A stretch of DNA of 6,119 nucleotides from Limnohabitans sp. (GTDB lineage: Bacteria > Pseudomonadota > Gammaproteobacteria > Burkholderiales > Burkholderiaceae_C): NCBI GenBank assembly GCA_024641725.1, contig JAHECM010000182.1, positions 1 to 6,119 of the forward strand, given 5' to 3'. Positions within the stretch are counted from its first letter, which is position 1, and each line of letters begins with the position of its first letter. Below, in pieces: positions 1 to 4,870 of the stretch. The position numbers and the translations under genes are program-made. A model generated the notes under the pieces. The model saw only the letters and a program-made list of their open reading frames with translations. It ran no database searches and was not told where the DNA came from.

Positions 1-723
1 GCGCAAGCCTTGTCGCAAAGCGGTTTGGACGTCGATTTGCGCCGCGTGTACTGGTACAGCGACCGCTCGGACGGTTTGGTGATCGACGACCAGATCGTGC
101 GCTTGGTGCAAGCGCACGACGCCGACGGTGGCTCGTCCCTGTTGCGCTCGCTGGGGCATGACCTCAAGCAATTGGCCGAACACCATGCCTGCGACCATGT
201 GCTGGTGGCCAGTGACGATGAACGCTTTTTGTCGGCCATTGACGAGGCCCAGTTGAGCGGTTTGAGCGTGCATTTGCTGGCCGACGAGTCGGCCCGCAAC
301 ATGACCCAAATGGTGCGCACCGATCCGGGTTGGGCGCGTTTGCTGTCGCAAGGCGATCGCCGCGTGGTGGTCAACTCGCAGGCCTTGGCCGACATTTTGC
401 AAGGCAAAACGCCCACGGGCATGGGGCTGGCCGTGGAAGACGTGGAAGAGCTGCGCAAGTCCATGCACGAGGTCATCTCGGGCTGGTGGGCCGACGAACC
501 CGAAGACCTGCGCGAAGACCTGCACGACGCCCTGCAAGTGAGCCGGGGGGTGCCGCAAGAGGTGGACCGCCAGCTCTTGCTGCGCATGCGTCAACGACTG
601 GCGCGCGCCTTGAGTTTCCCAGAGAAAAAAATGCTGCGCGAAATTTTGCGCGAGGTGGTCATGGGTACCGAGGCGCCTGAGGTGTCAGCGCCCATGCCCC
701 CAGACGCCGAGCCTCAAGACTGA
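1..723 (+). CDS. NYN-domain (PIN-like fold) protein, 5' end missing
   Basis: The reading frame is open from the first base (codons Ala-Gln-Ala before a TTG at position 10), so the gene begins upstream of the window and the TTG is probably not its start. About 240 residues are visible, ending at TGA 721-723. The fragment begins in a segment resembling the middle of a NYN domain (GLDVDLRRVYWYSD). It continues to a strand-turn-helix with DHVLVASDDERF, then GLSVHLLADES, like the second acidic cluster and following strand of LabA/DUF88 NYN proteins. Those domains share the PIN nuclease fold and often act on RNA. The first catalytic Asp would lie in the missing N-terminus. After the domain comes a charged helical tail rich in Glu, Arg and Leu, then a Pro/Glu-rich end. 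The family call is from pattern only. It converges with the Bug gene and shows no functional link to it. Confidence 0.6.
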   Translation, partial: AQALSQSGLDVDLRRVYWYSDRSDGLVIDDQIVRLVQAHDADGGSSLLRSLGHDLKQLAEHHACDHVLVASDDERFLSAIDEAQLSGLSVHLLADESARNMTQMVRTDPGWARLLSQGDRRVVVNSQALADILQGKTPTGMGLAVEDVEELRKSMHEVISGWWADEPEDLREDLHDALQVSRGVPQEVDRQLLLRMRQRLARALSFPEKKMLREILREVVMGTEAPEVSAPMPPDAEPQD

Positions 724-735
724 GTCGGCTCAGTC
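718..735. terminator. Hairpin spanning both stop codons of two convergent genes
   Basis: GACTGAG (718-724), loop TCGG (725-728) and CTCAGTC (729-735) form a perfect 7-bp stem with a 4-nt loop. The left arm contains the TGA of the NYN gene (721-723). The right arm contains the reverse complement of the TGA of the Bug gene (732-730). Because it is a perfect inverted repeat it would fold in transcripts from either strand. No T-run follows on either side, so it is not a canonical intrinsic terminator. A role in bidirectional 3'-end formation or mRNA end stability is inference from position. Confidence 0.45.
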
Positions 736-1722
736 CACCGTGGCGCCGGAGTCTTTGACGACTTTGCCCAAGCGCACCGTGTCTTTTCGGATCAGCTCGC
801 CAAACTGAGCCGCAGAGCCTGCGACCACAGGGGTGCCGATGGCCTCCCACTTTTTGCGGAACTCGGGCTCTTTGAAGATCGCGTTCAGGGTGGCGTTGAG
901 CTTGTCGATGATGGGCGCGGGGGTGCCTGCGCGCACTGCAATGCCGTGCCACGCGGTGAACTCATACCCCGAAACGCCAGCCTCGGCCATGGTGGGCACG
1001 TTGGGCAGTTGTGGGCTGCGCTTGGCCGAAGTCACAGCCAGCGGCATCAATTTGCCCGACTGGATGTGCGGCAGCGAGCTGCCCAAAATGTCAAACATCA
1101 CCCCGACTTGGCCACCGATCACGTCGTTCAGGGCCGGGCCCGCGCCCTTGTAGGGAATGTGCGTGATGTTCACGTCCATTTGCGTGTTGAACAGCTCGCC
1201 CGCCAGATGCTGCGGCGTGCCGTTGCCTGCCGAGGCAAAGCTGGTGTTGGCTTTGGGGGCTTTGGCTTTGGCGATCAATTCTTTGACCGTTTTGACGCCC
1301 ATGCTGGGATGCACCTCCAGCACCAGCGGGAACGATGAAATTTGCATCACCGGGGCCAGATCGGTCAGGGGGTTGAAGGTCATGCTGCGGTACAGGGTGG
1401 GGTTCACCGCCATCGGGCCGCTGGCGGCCAGCAGCAAGGTGTGGCCATCCGCTGGGGCTTGTTTGGCGACTTCGCCACTGCCCAAATTGCCGCCTGCGCC
1501 CGCTTTGTTGTCAATCATCACCGCTTGGCCCAGGCGCGTTTGCAGCTCTGCTTGCAACATGCGGGCCATCAAATCGGTGGGGCCACCCGGTGGGTAGGGC
1601 ACCACAAAGCGGATGGTCTTGCTGGGGTAGTTGTCTTGTGCTTGCGCTGGGCTCAGGGCGCTCAGGCCTGCGCACAGCAGGGGCAACAGTGCGGCAGTTT
1701 TGAGCATCTTGGAAGGTTGCAT
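730..1722 (-). CDS. Bug/TctC family tripartite tricarboxylate transporter substrate-binding protein
   Basis: This 330-residue periplasmic solute-binding protein is of normal Bug length. An N-terminal signal peptide (basic start, hydrophobic core, AQA-Q near residues 26-29) predicts export and cleavage after about Ala28. The mature part shows family hallmarks: KTIRFVVPYPPGG near 35-47, NKAGAGGN at 72-79, the HIPYKGAGPALNDVIGGQV block at about 188-206, and VPTMAEAG then WHG near 242-260. Known Bug proteins bind carboxylates and related small organic molecules for TctAB permeases or for signalling; no tctA or tctB is in the window. The frame stays open upstream to 1923, but ATG 1722 is chosen because it gives the signal peptide directly and has GGAG (1736-1733) 10 nt upstream. 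It follows the BKACE gene after 40 nt, so co-transcription is likely. The ligand cannot be read from sequence; the neighbours suggest a hydroxy or keto acid. Confidence 0.94.
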   Translation of the reverse strand: MQPSKMLKTAALLPLLCAGLSALSPAQAQDNYPSKTIRFVVPYPPGGPTDLMARMLQAELQTRLGQAVMIDNKAGAGGNLGSGEVAKQAPADGHTLLLAASGPMAVNPTLYRSMTFNPLTDLAPVMQISSFPLVLEVHPSMGVKTVKELIAKAKAPKANTSFASAGNGTPQHLAGELFNTQMDVNITHIPYKGAGPALNDVIGGQVGVMFDILGSSLPHIQSGKLMPLAVTSAKRSPQLPNVPTMAEAGVSGYEFTAWHGIAVRAGTPAPIIDKLNATLNAIFKEPEFRKKWEAIGTPVVAGSAAQFGELIRKDTVRLGKVVKDSGATVD

Positions 1723-1730
1723 GGTGAGTT

Positions 1731-1736
1731 GTCTCC
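1731..1736 (-). promoter_or_regulatory. Ribosome binding site deciding the Bug gene start
   Basis: On the minus strand GGAGAC lies just upstream of ATG 1722, with GGAG ending 10 nt before it. It supports this start over the upstream in-frame candidates that run back into the BKACE gene. Confidence 0.75.
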
Positions 1737-1762
1737 AAAAGTAGGATGGTACAGACTGGGGG

Positions 1763-2590
1763 TCAAGCGCCAAAGCGTTCGCGGATCTGCGCAGCGCTGG
1801 CCAAGGGGCGGCCCAAGCTGCGGGTGGCGTCTGCTGCTTGCTGCACCAGGGCGGCATTGTTGGCAGCGATTTCCCCGTTCTTGAGGAACAGGTTGTTTTC
1901 GAAACCCACGCGCACATGGCCACCCAAGGCAGCAGCAGCGCTCACACAGGCGTGTTCGGTCGCGCCAAAAGCGCAAACCGCCCAGGGCTCGCCGGTGCTG
2001 TGGGCTTGCACAAATGGTGCCAAGTCGGTCGGATTCGACTGCTGGCCCGTGGTGTAGCGGCCCAGCACAAACAGCATGAACCACGGCGCATCGGGAATGA
2101 CGCCCCGCTGGCGCAGGTCTTGCCAACGCTGCAGGTCTTTCACGTCGTATGCAATCACCTGGGTCATGACTTTTTCGCGGGCGAGCCAGCCAAAAAAGTC
2201 GGCCAAGCCTTTCTCGCCGATCTCGGGCTGGTCCACCTCGCGCAGACCGACCGACACCGCCTCGGGCCGCAGGGCCTGCACCATCGCGATTTGCGCCGGG
2301 GCTTGGTACACCTTGGCCGCTTCACTGGTGATTTGCAGCACCATCTCGTCGCCCACGGCGGCGTGCACTGCCGCCAGCGCGTCGCGGTAGCCCTGCACGT
2401 CCAGGCTGTGGCGGCCCTGAGCGTCGCGGATGTGCAAATGCAGCATGGCTGCGCCAGCATCCAAGCATTGCTTGGCTGCACGGGCCAAGTCGGACGTGGT
2501 CAGCGGCACTTGGGCGTGGTCGCTCAGTTGCTTGTAAGCGCCATTGGGGGCGGCGGTGATGATCAGGGGGTCGTTGTAAAAATCGCTCAT
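1763..2590 (-). CDS. 3-keto-5-aminohexanoate cleavage enzyme family protein (BKACE, DUF849)
   Basis: This complete 275-residue TIM-barrel enzyme belongs to the beta-keto acid cleavage family. Characterised members condense a 3-oxo acid with acetyl-CoA and release acetoacetate plus a new acyl-CoA, using a divalent metal (zinc in Kce). The sequence begins LIITAAPNGA. It has the metal-ligand motif HLH (His51, His53) in AAMLHLHIRD, a LQITSE strand near 85-90, and GGHVRVGFENN near 223-233. There Arg227 and Glu231 match the conserved Arg and the third metal ligand. The residue after that Glu is Asn232, where many family members have Asp. It starts 3 nt after the dehydrogenase stop, with GGAG (2604-2601) 10 nt upstream inside that gene, suggesting translational coupling. 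Pairing with a 3-hydroxyacyl dehydrogenase fits oxidation to a 3-keto acid followed by cleavage. The true substrate is unknown; family members act on aminohexanoate, dehydrocarnitine and other keto acids. Confidence 0.94.
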   Translation of the reverse strand: MSDFYNDPLIITAAPNGAYKQLSDHAQVPLTTSDLARAAKQCLDAGAAMLHLHIRDAQGRHSLDVQGYRDALAAVHAAVGDEMVLQITSEAAKVYQAPAQIAMVQALRPEAVSVGLREVDQPEIGEKGLADFFGWLAREKVMTQVIAYDVKDLQRWQDLRQRGVIPDAPWFMLFVLGRYTTGQQSNPTDLAPFVQAHSTGEPWAVCAFGATEHACVSAAAALGGHVRVGFENNLFLKNGEIAANNAALVQQAADATRSLGRPLASAAQIRERFGA

Positions 2591-2593
2591 GGC

Positions 2594-3568
2594 TCAAAAG
2601 CTCCGGTCCAGGGGGGGTAATTCGTCGGCCAGCAGGCGCAGGCCCTCTTGCAACAAGCGGTCATAGCGCTCACGCTCGGCCTGCCGGGTTTCGGGTGTCC
2701 AGTCGTAAAAGCCCGCCCCAGACTTCATGCCAAAACGCCCGGCCGCGACGCGATCGCTCAGGGCTTGGGCGGGCACGGCGGCGTTGCTCAGGCTGGGGTA
2801 CATCGTGGCGGCTGCGGCGCAATGCACGTCAATGCCCGCGTGGTCGCGCTGCATGACAGGGCCCGCCGCCAAAAAGCGGAAACCAAAACCAAAGCGCACC
2901 GCCGCATCCACGTCTTCGGGGCTGGCCACCCCTTCGTCGATCATGGCAAAGGCCTCGCGCGCCAAGGCGTGTTGCAGGCGGTTGGCCAAAAAGCCGGGCT
3001 TGTCCTTGCGCACCTTGACGGGCACACAGCCGCACAGCCGCATGAACTGGCACAGGCTGTCGGCGGCCACGTCGCTGCTTTGCGGCCCCATGACCACCTC
3101 GACCAGCGGCACCAAGTGCGCGGGCATGAAAAAGTGCAAGCCCAACATGCGCTCTTGTGTGGGCAAGCCTTGGGCAATCGCACTGATCGGAAAGCTCGAA
3201 CTGTTGCTGGTCAGCAGCGTGTCGGCGGGGGCCAGCTCCAGCAGGCGGGCAAACAAGGCTTGCTTGATCGGCAGTCGCTCGGGCACGCATTCGATCACCA
3301 AAGCCACCTCGGCCCAATCCAGGTCCTGCACATCGGCCACTGCTGTCACCGCGTCAGCGCGCCTTGCCAAGTCCAGCTCGCTCAGGCCCTTGAACACATG
3401 CGGCTGCAAAGCCTGTCTTTTGAGCGCGTCTGGCTCGACAACTGTCACGCGTGCGCCAGCGCGGGCCAATACGATCGCGACATCGGCGCCCATGGTGCCC
3501 GCGCCCACCACCACGGCGTGGCTGTGCCGTGGCGTTGGGGTGCTTGAGAAATCATCCGTTTTTTGCAT
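2594..3568 (-). CDS. 3-hydroxyacyl-CoA dehydrogenase family protein (NAD-dependent)
   Basis: This is a 324-residue two-domain NAD-dependent dehydrogenase. The Rossmann domain has GAGTMG at 22-27 and an acidic residue at the end of the second strand (Glu45 in VTVVEPD). The active-site residues of the family are visible: the Ser/Asn-rich TSNSSSFPISAIA at 120-132, His145 in LHFFMPAH, Glu157 in LVEVV, and Asn196 in KPGFLANR. A C-terminal helical domain follows, ending GAGFYDW and an Arg/Glu-rich helix. HFFMP replaces the more usual HFFNP. ATG 3568 is chosen; a TTG at 3589 would add seven residues, and neither has a strong Shine-Dalgarno. It is the first gene of the three-gene unit, stopping 3 nt before the BKACE start. 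It may oxidise a 3-hydroxyacyl-CoA or a free hydroxy acid, since carnitine and L-gulonate dehydrogenases share this fold. Substrate is inferred only from the BKACE neighbour. Confidence 0.92.
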   Translation of the reverse strand: MQKTDDFSSTPTPRHSHAVVVGAGTMGADVAIVLARAGARVTVVEPDALKRQALQPHVFKGLSELDLARRADAVTAVADVQDLDWAEVALVIECVPERLPIKQALFARLLELAPADTLLTSNSSSFPISAIAQGLPTQERMLGLHFFMPAHLVPLVEVVMGPQSSDVAADSLCQFMRLCGCVPVKVRKDKPGFLANRLQHALAREAFAMIDEGVASPEDVDAAVRFGFGFRFLAAGPVMQRDHAGIDVHCAAAATMYPSLSNAAVPAQALSDRVAAGRFGMKSGAGFYDWTPETRQAERERYDRLLQEGLRLLADELPPLDRSF

Positions 3569-3592
3569 CTGAGCGAGTCTAGAAGCCAAGGA

Positions 3593-3622
3593 TTGCTAAG
3601 TCCAACTGATTTTTTCTATAAA
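3593..3622 (+). promoter_or_regulatory. Predicted lysR promoter
   Basis: A -35-like TTGCTA (3593-3598), an 18-nt spacer and a -10-like TATAAA (3617-3622) point rightward. The expected transcription start near 3629-3630 is only 3-4 nt before ATG 3633, so the message would be almost leaderless; no Shine-Dalgarno sequence precedes the start codon, which agrees. The -10 overlaps the -10 of the opposing promoter (3620-3615), so the two could not be occupied at once. Confidence 0.5.
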
Positions 3623-3643
3623 CTGATCACATATGATGATCAA
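3615..3643 (-). promoter_or_regulatory. Predicted promoter of the catabolic unit
   Basis: On the minus strand a -35-like TTGATC (3643-3638) is followed by a 17-nt spacer and a -10-like TATAGA (3620-3615). Transcription would begin near 3608 and give a leader of about 40 nt before ATG 3568. The -35 falls within the first codons of lysR and within the right arm of the TGATCA dyad, so regulator binding could act directly on this promoter. This is a prediction from consensus matching. Confidence 0.5.
3624..3642. promoter_or_regulatory. TGATCA-N7-TGATCA dyad, candidate LysR operator
   Basis: TGATCA at 3624-3629 and again at 3637-3642 is self-complementary, so the pair is both a direct and an inverted repeat with a 7-nt spacer. 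The inner part fits the LysR-type T-N11-A pattern (T3627 to A3639). It overlaps the lysR start codon and the -35 of the divergent promoter. Binding by the adjacent regulator, autorepression and control of the catabolic unit are inferred. Confidence 0.45.
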
Positions 3644-4595
3644 TTGGTCGCCCCGTGACATTGAAGTTTTCCTGATGCTGGCCGAAACCCTGAGCTTTCG
3701 GCGCACCGCCGAGCGCATGCACCTGTCGCAGCCAGCCGTGACGGCCTTGGTGACGCGCTTAGAGGCGGCGCTGGAGGTCAAGCTGTTTGACCGCACCACA
3801 CGCCAAGTGCAGCTGACCGGGCCAGGGCGTGTGTTTGCGGCGCAAGCGCAGCGGCTGCACACCCTGACCGAAGAAGCCGTGCGGGCGGTGCGCGATGTCT
3901 CCAGCCTGCGGGTGGGGCAGGTGGCGCTGGCGGCCATGCCCTCTTTGGCCGCCACGGTGGTGCCCCGCGCATTTGCGCGCTTTGCGCAAGACCACCCCGG
4001 CGTGCGCCTGCAGTTGTTTGACACGCTGTCGGGCCCCGCTTTTGAGATGGTGCGCGCTGGCCAAGTTGAATTCGCGCTGACCGCTGCCAATCCGGCCTAC
4101 CCCGATTTGGACACCTTGCCCCTCGCATCCGATGCGTTTGTGCTGCTGATTGCCCGCACGCACCCACTGGCACAAACCAGCGCGCCACTGACTTGGCTGG
4201 AGATTGCCCAAGAGCCGCACATCTCCATGCCCTTGCCGTCCAGTGTTCGGCAATACGCCGACGCGGCTTTTTTGGAGCACCGCATCCGCTTTGCCCCTCG
4301 CTTTGAGTTGGAGCACTTGGCCAGCATCAAGGCCCTGGTGGCGGCTGGGTTGGGGGTGGCGGCCTTGCCCGAACTGGCAGCCAATGTCGGGCCGGACGAA
4401 GGCATCGTGCGCCGCCCCCTGATCGGGCCGGAGCTGCACCGCCCGATGGTGTTGGTCACCCTGCGCGGGCGAAGCTTGTCGCCGGCAGCGGCGCACATGG
4501 TGCAGTTGATTCAGGCCGAGATGGCCAGCAGCGAAGGCGGCCGCCTGCAGTCAGAACAGGCACCACCAAGCCGTGCACCGTCCGGTCAGCCATGA
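3633..4595 (+). CDS. LysR-type transcriptional regulator
   Basis: This complete 320-residue regulator has an N-terminal winged helix-turn-helix (about residues 6-65). The recognition region is FRRTAERMHLSQPAVTALV, followed by the hallmark wing LEVKLFDRTTRQVQLTGPG. A linker helix leads to a periplasmic-binding-protein-like effector domain at about 93-295, opening with VGQVALAAMPSLAATVVPR and including VAAGLGVAALPELA. The last 25 residues are a Ser/Pro/Gln-rich tail. ATG 3633 is used; ATG 3636 is equally compatible, and neither has a Shine-Dalgarno. It is divergent from the dehydrogenase-BKACE-Bug unit, the usual arrangement for a LysR protein controlling a neighbouring pathway and itself. The effector is unknown, probably the pathway substrate or an intermediate. 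Its last 45 nt overlap a possible small gene on the other strand. Confidence 0.96.
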   Translation: MMINWSPRDIEVFLMLAETLSFRRTAERMHLSQPAVTALVTRLEAALEVKLFDRTTRQVQLTGPGRVFAAQAQRLHTLTEEAVRAVRDVSSLRVGQVALAAMPSLAATVVPRAFARFAQDHPGVRLQLFDTLSGPAFEMVRAGQVEFALTAANPAYPDLDTLPLASDAFVLLIARTHPLAQTSAPLTWLEIAQEPHISMPLPSSVRQYADAAFLEHRIRFAPRFELEHLASIKALVAAGLGVAALPELAANVGPDEGIVRRPLIGPELHRPMVLVTLRGRSLSPAAAHMVQLIQAEMASSEGGRLQSEQAPPSRAPSGQP

Positions 4596-4733
4596 GGTGA
4601 TCGCGTCCAGCAAACTGCCCACCACCACCACCGGCACGCCCAGATAAATGGCGATCCACATCCATGCCAAGGGCGTCAAGCGGGCCTTGGGGATGTCGTG
4701 ACCGAGGATGGGGGGAGGGCTGTTTTTTTTCAT
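4551..4733 (-). CDS. Possible 60-residue single-pass membrane protein
   Basis: The frame begins MKKNSPPPILGHDIPKARLT. One strongly hydrophobic segment follows (residues about 22-43, with WMWIAIYLG and VPVVVVG), then a short tail with two Cys (53 and 58) and a Trp pair. The order of basic start, proline-rich stretch, one membrane helix and Trp/Cys tail looks like a real small protein rather than an antisense shadow. I do not recognise a family. The start codon follows directly after the T-run of the tRNA terminator, with only a weak GGA 8 nt upstream. The message would therefore come from terminator read-through or an unseen promoter. An A8 run sits just after the ATG. It overlaps the 3' end of lysR by 45 nt, tail-to-tail. 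Lack of a clear ribosome site is the main doubt. Confidence 0.5.
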   Translation of the reverse strand: MKKNSPPPILGHDIPKARLTPLAWMWIAIYLGVPVVVVGSLLDAITSWLTGRCTAWWCLF

Positions 4734-4737
4734 ATAA

Positions 4738-4772
4738 AAAATCCGCACAAGCCTTGCAGCTGTGCGGATTTT
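4738..4772 (-). terminator. Strong intrinsic terminator after tRNA-Thr
   Basis: A 12-bp perfect stem pairs 4738-4749 (AAAATCCGCACA) with 4761-4772 (TGTGCGGATTTT) around an 11-nt loop. Read on the minus strand the descending arm runs into a T-rich tract (six T), a textbook Rho-independent terminator 4 nt after the tRNA CCA end. The plus-strand copy ends in four T, so it may also weakly stop lysR transcription arriving from the other side. Confidence 0.88.
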
Positions 4773-4776
4773 GAGT

Positions 4777-4852
4777 TGGTGCCGGAGAGATGAATCGAAC
4801 ACCCGACCTTCTCATTACGAATGAGCTGCTCTACCGACTGAGCTACACCGGC
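4777..4852 (-). tRNA. tRNA-Thr, anticodon CGU
   Basis: The 76-nt gene folds as a standard cloverleaf: acceptor GCCGGTG with CTCCGGC (one U-U mismatch at pair 6-67), D arm GCTC/GAGC, and anticodon stem around loop TTCGTAA. The variable loop is AGGTC and the T arm is built around TTCGATT. The anticodon CGT is at 4819-4817, reading codon ACG. Discriminator A and an encoded CCA (4779-4777) are present. It lies 13 nt after the fbp stop codon on the same strand and is followed at once by a strong terminator, so it may be co-transcribed with fbp, transcribed from its own promoter, or both. Confidence 0.98.
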
Positions 4853-4864
4853 TTATAGAAAAAA

Positions 4865-4870
4865 ATTATA
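4865..4870 (-). promoter_or_regulatory. Consensus -10 box overlapping the fbp stop codon, possible tRNA promoter
   Basis: The minus strand reads GGTATAATTTTTTTC. A perfect TATAAT (4870-4865) overlaps the fbp TAA (4868-4866) and would place a start near 4858, about 6 nt before the tRNA. No good -35 sits at 16-18 nt spacing (the nearest hexamers are GGCTAA, GCTAAC and CTAACG), so an independent promoter is plausible but unproven. Confidence 0.4.

Noticed and set aside
833..1884. Plus-strand frames opposite the Bug gene
   Set aside because: Shadows of the Bug coding sequence with biased composition and no ribosome site.
1723..1923. N-terminal extension of the Bug gene back to 1923
   Set aside because: It overlaps the 3' end of the BKACE gene, adds 67 residues of non-family sequence before a perfect signal peptide, and a good ribosome site supports ATG 1722.
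2870..2905. Repeated AAACC/AAAGC-like units in the dehydrogenase gene
   Set aside because: They encode an RFGFGFRF stretch; the repetition is explained by the protein sequence.
1838..3572. Long open frames on the plus strand (260, 281 and 299 residues) opposite the BKACE and dehydrogenase genes
   Set aside because: They are antisense to well-supported genes; the translations are Ala/Arg/His/Gln-rich and lack domain motifs, as expected from GC-rich shadow frames.
3569..3589. TTG start at 3589 for the dehydrogenase
   Set aside because: A rare start with no better ribosome site than ATG 3568, adding seven residues before an already sufficient N-terminus. Not fully excluded.
3759..4496. 245-residue minus-strand frame opposite lysR
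   Set aside because: Antisense to a clear LysR protein, with no recognisable motif and shadow-like composition.
4734..4802. Extension of the small membrane ORF upstream through the terminator and into the tRNA gene
   Set aside because: Those codons would be translated from the terminator stem and tRNA sequence; the protein-like part begins at ATG 4733.
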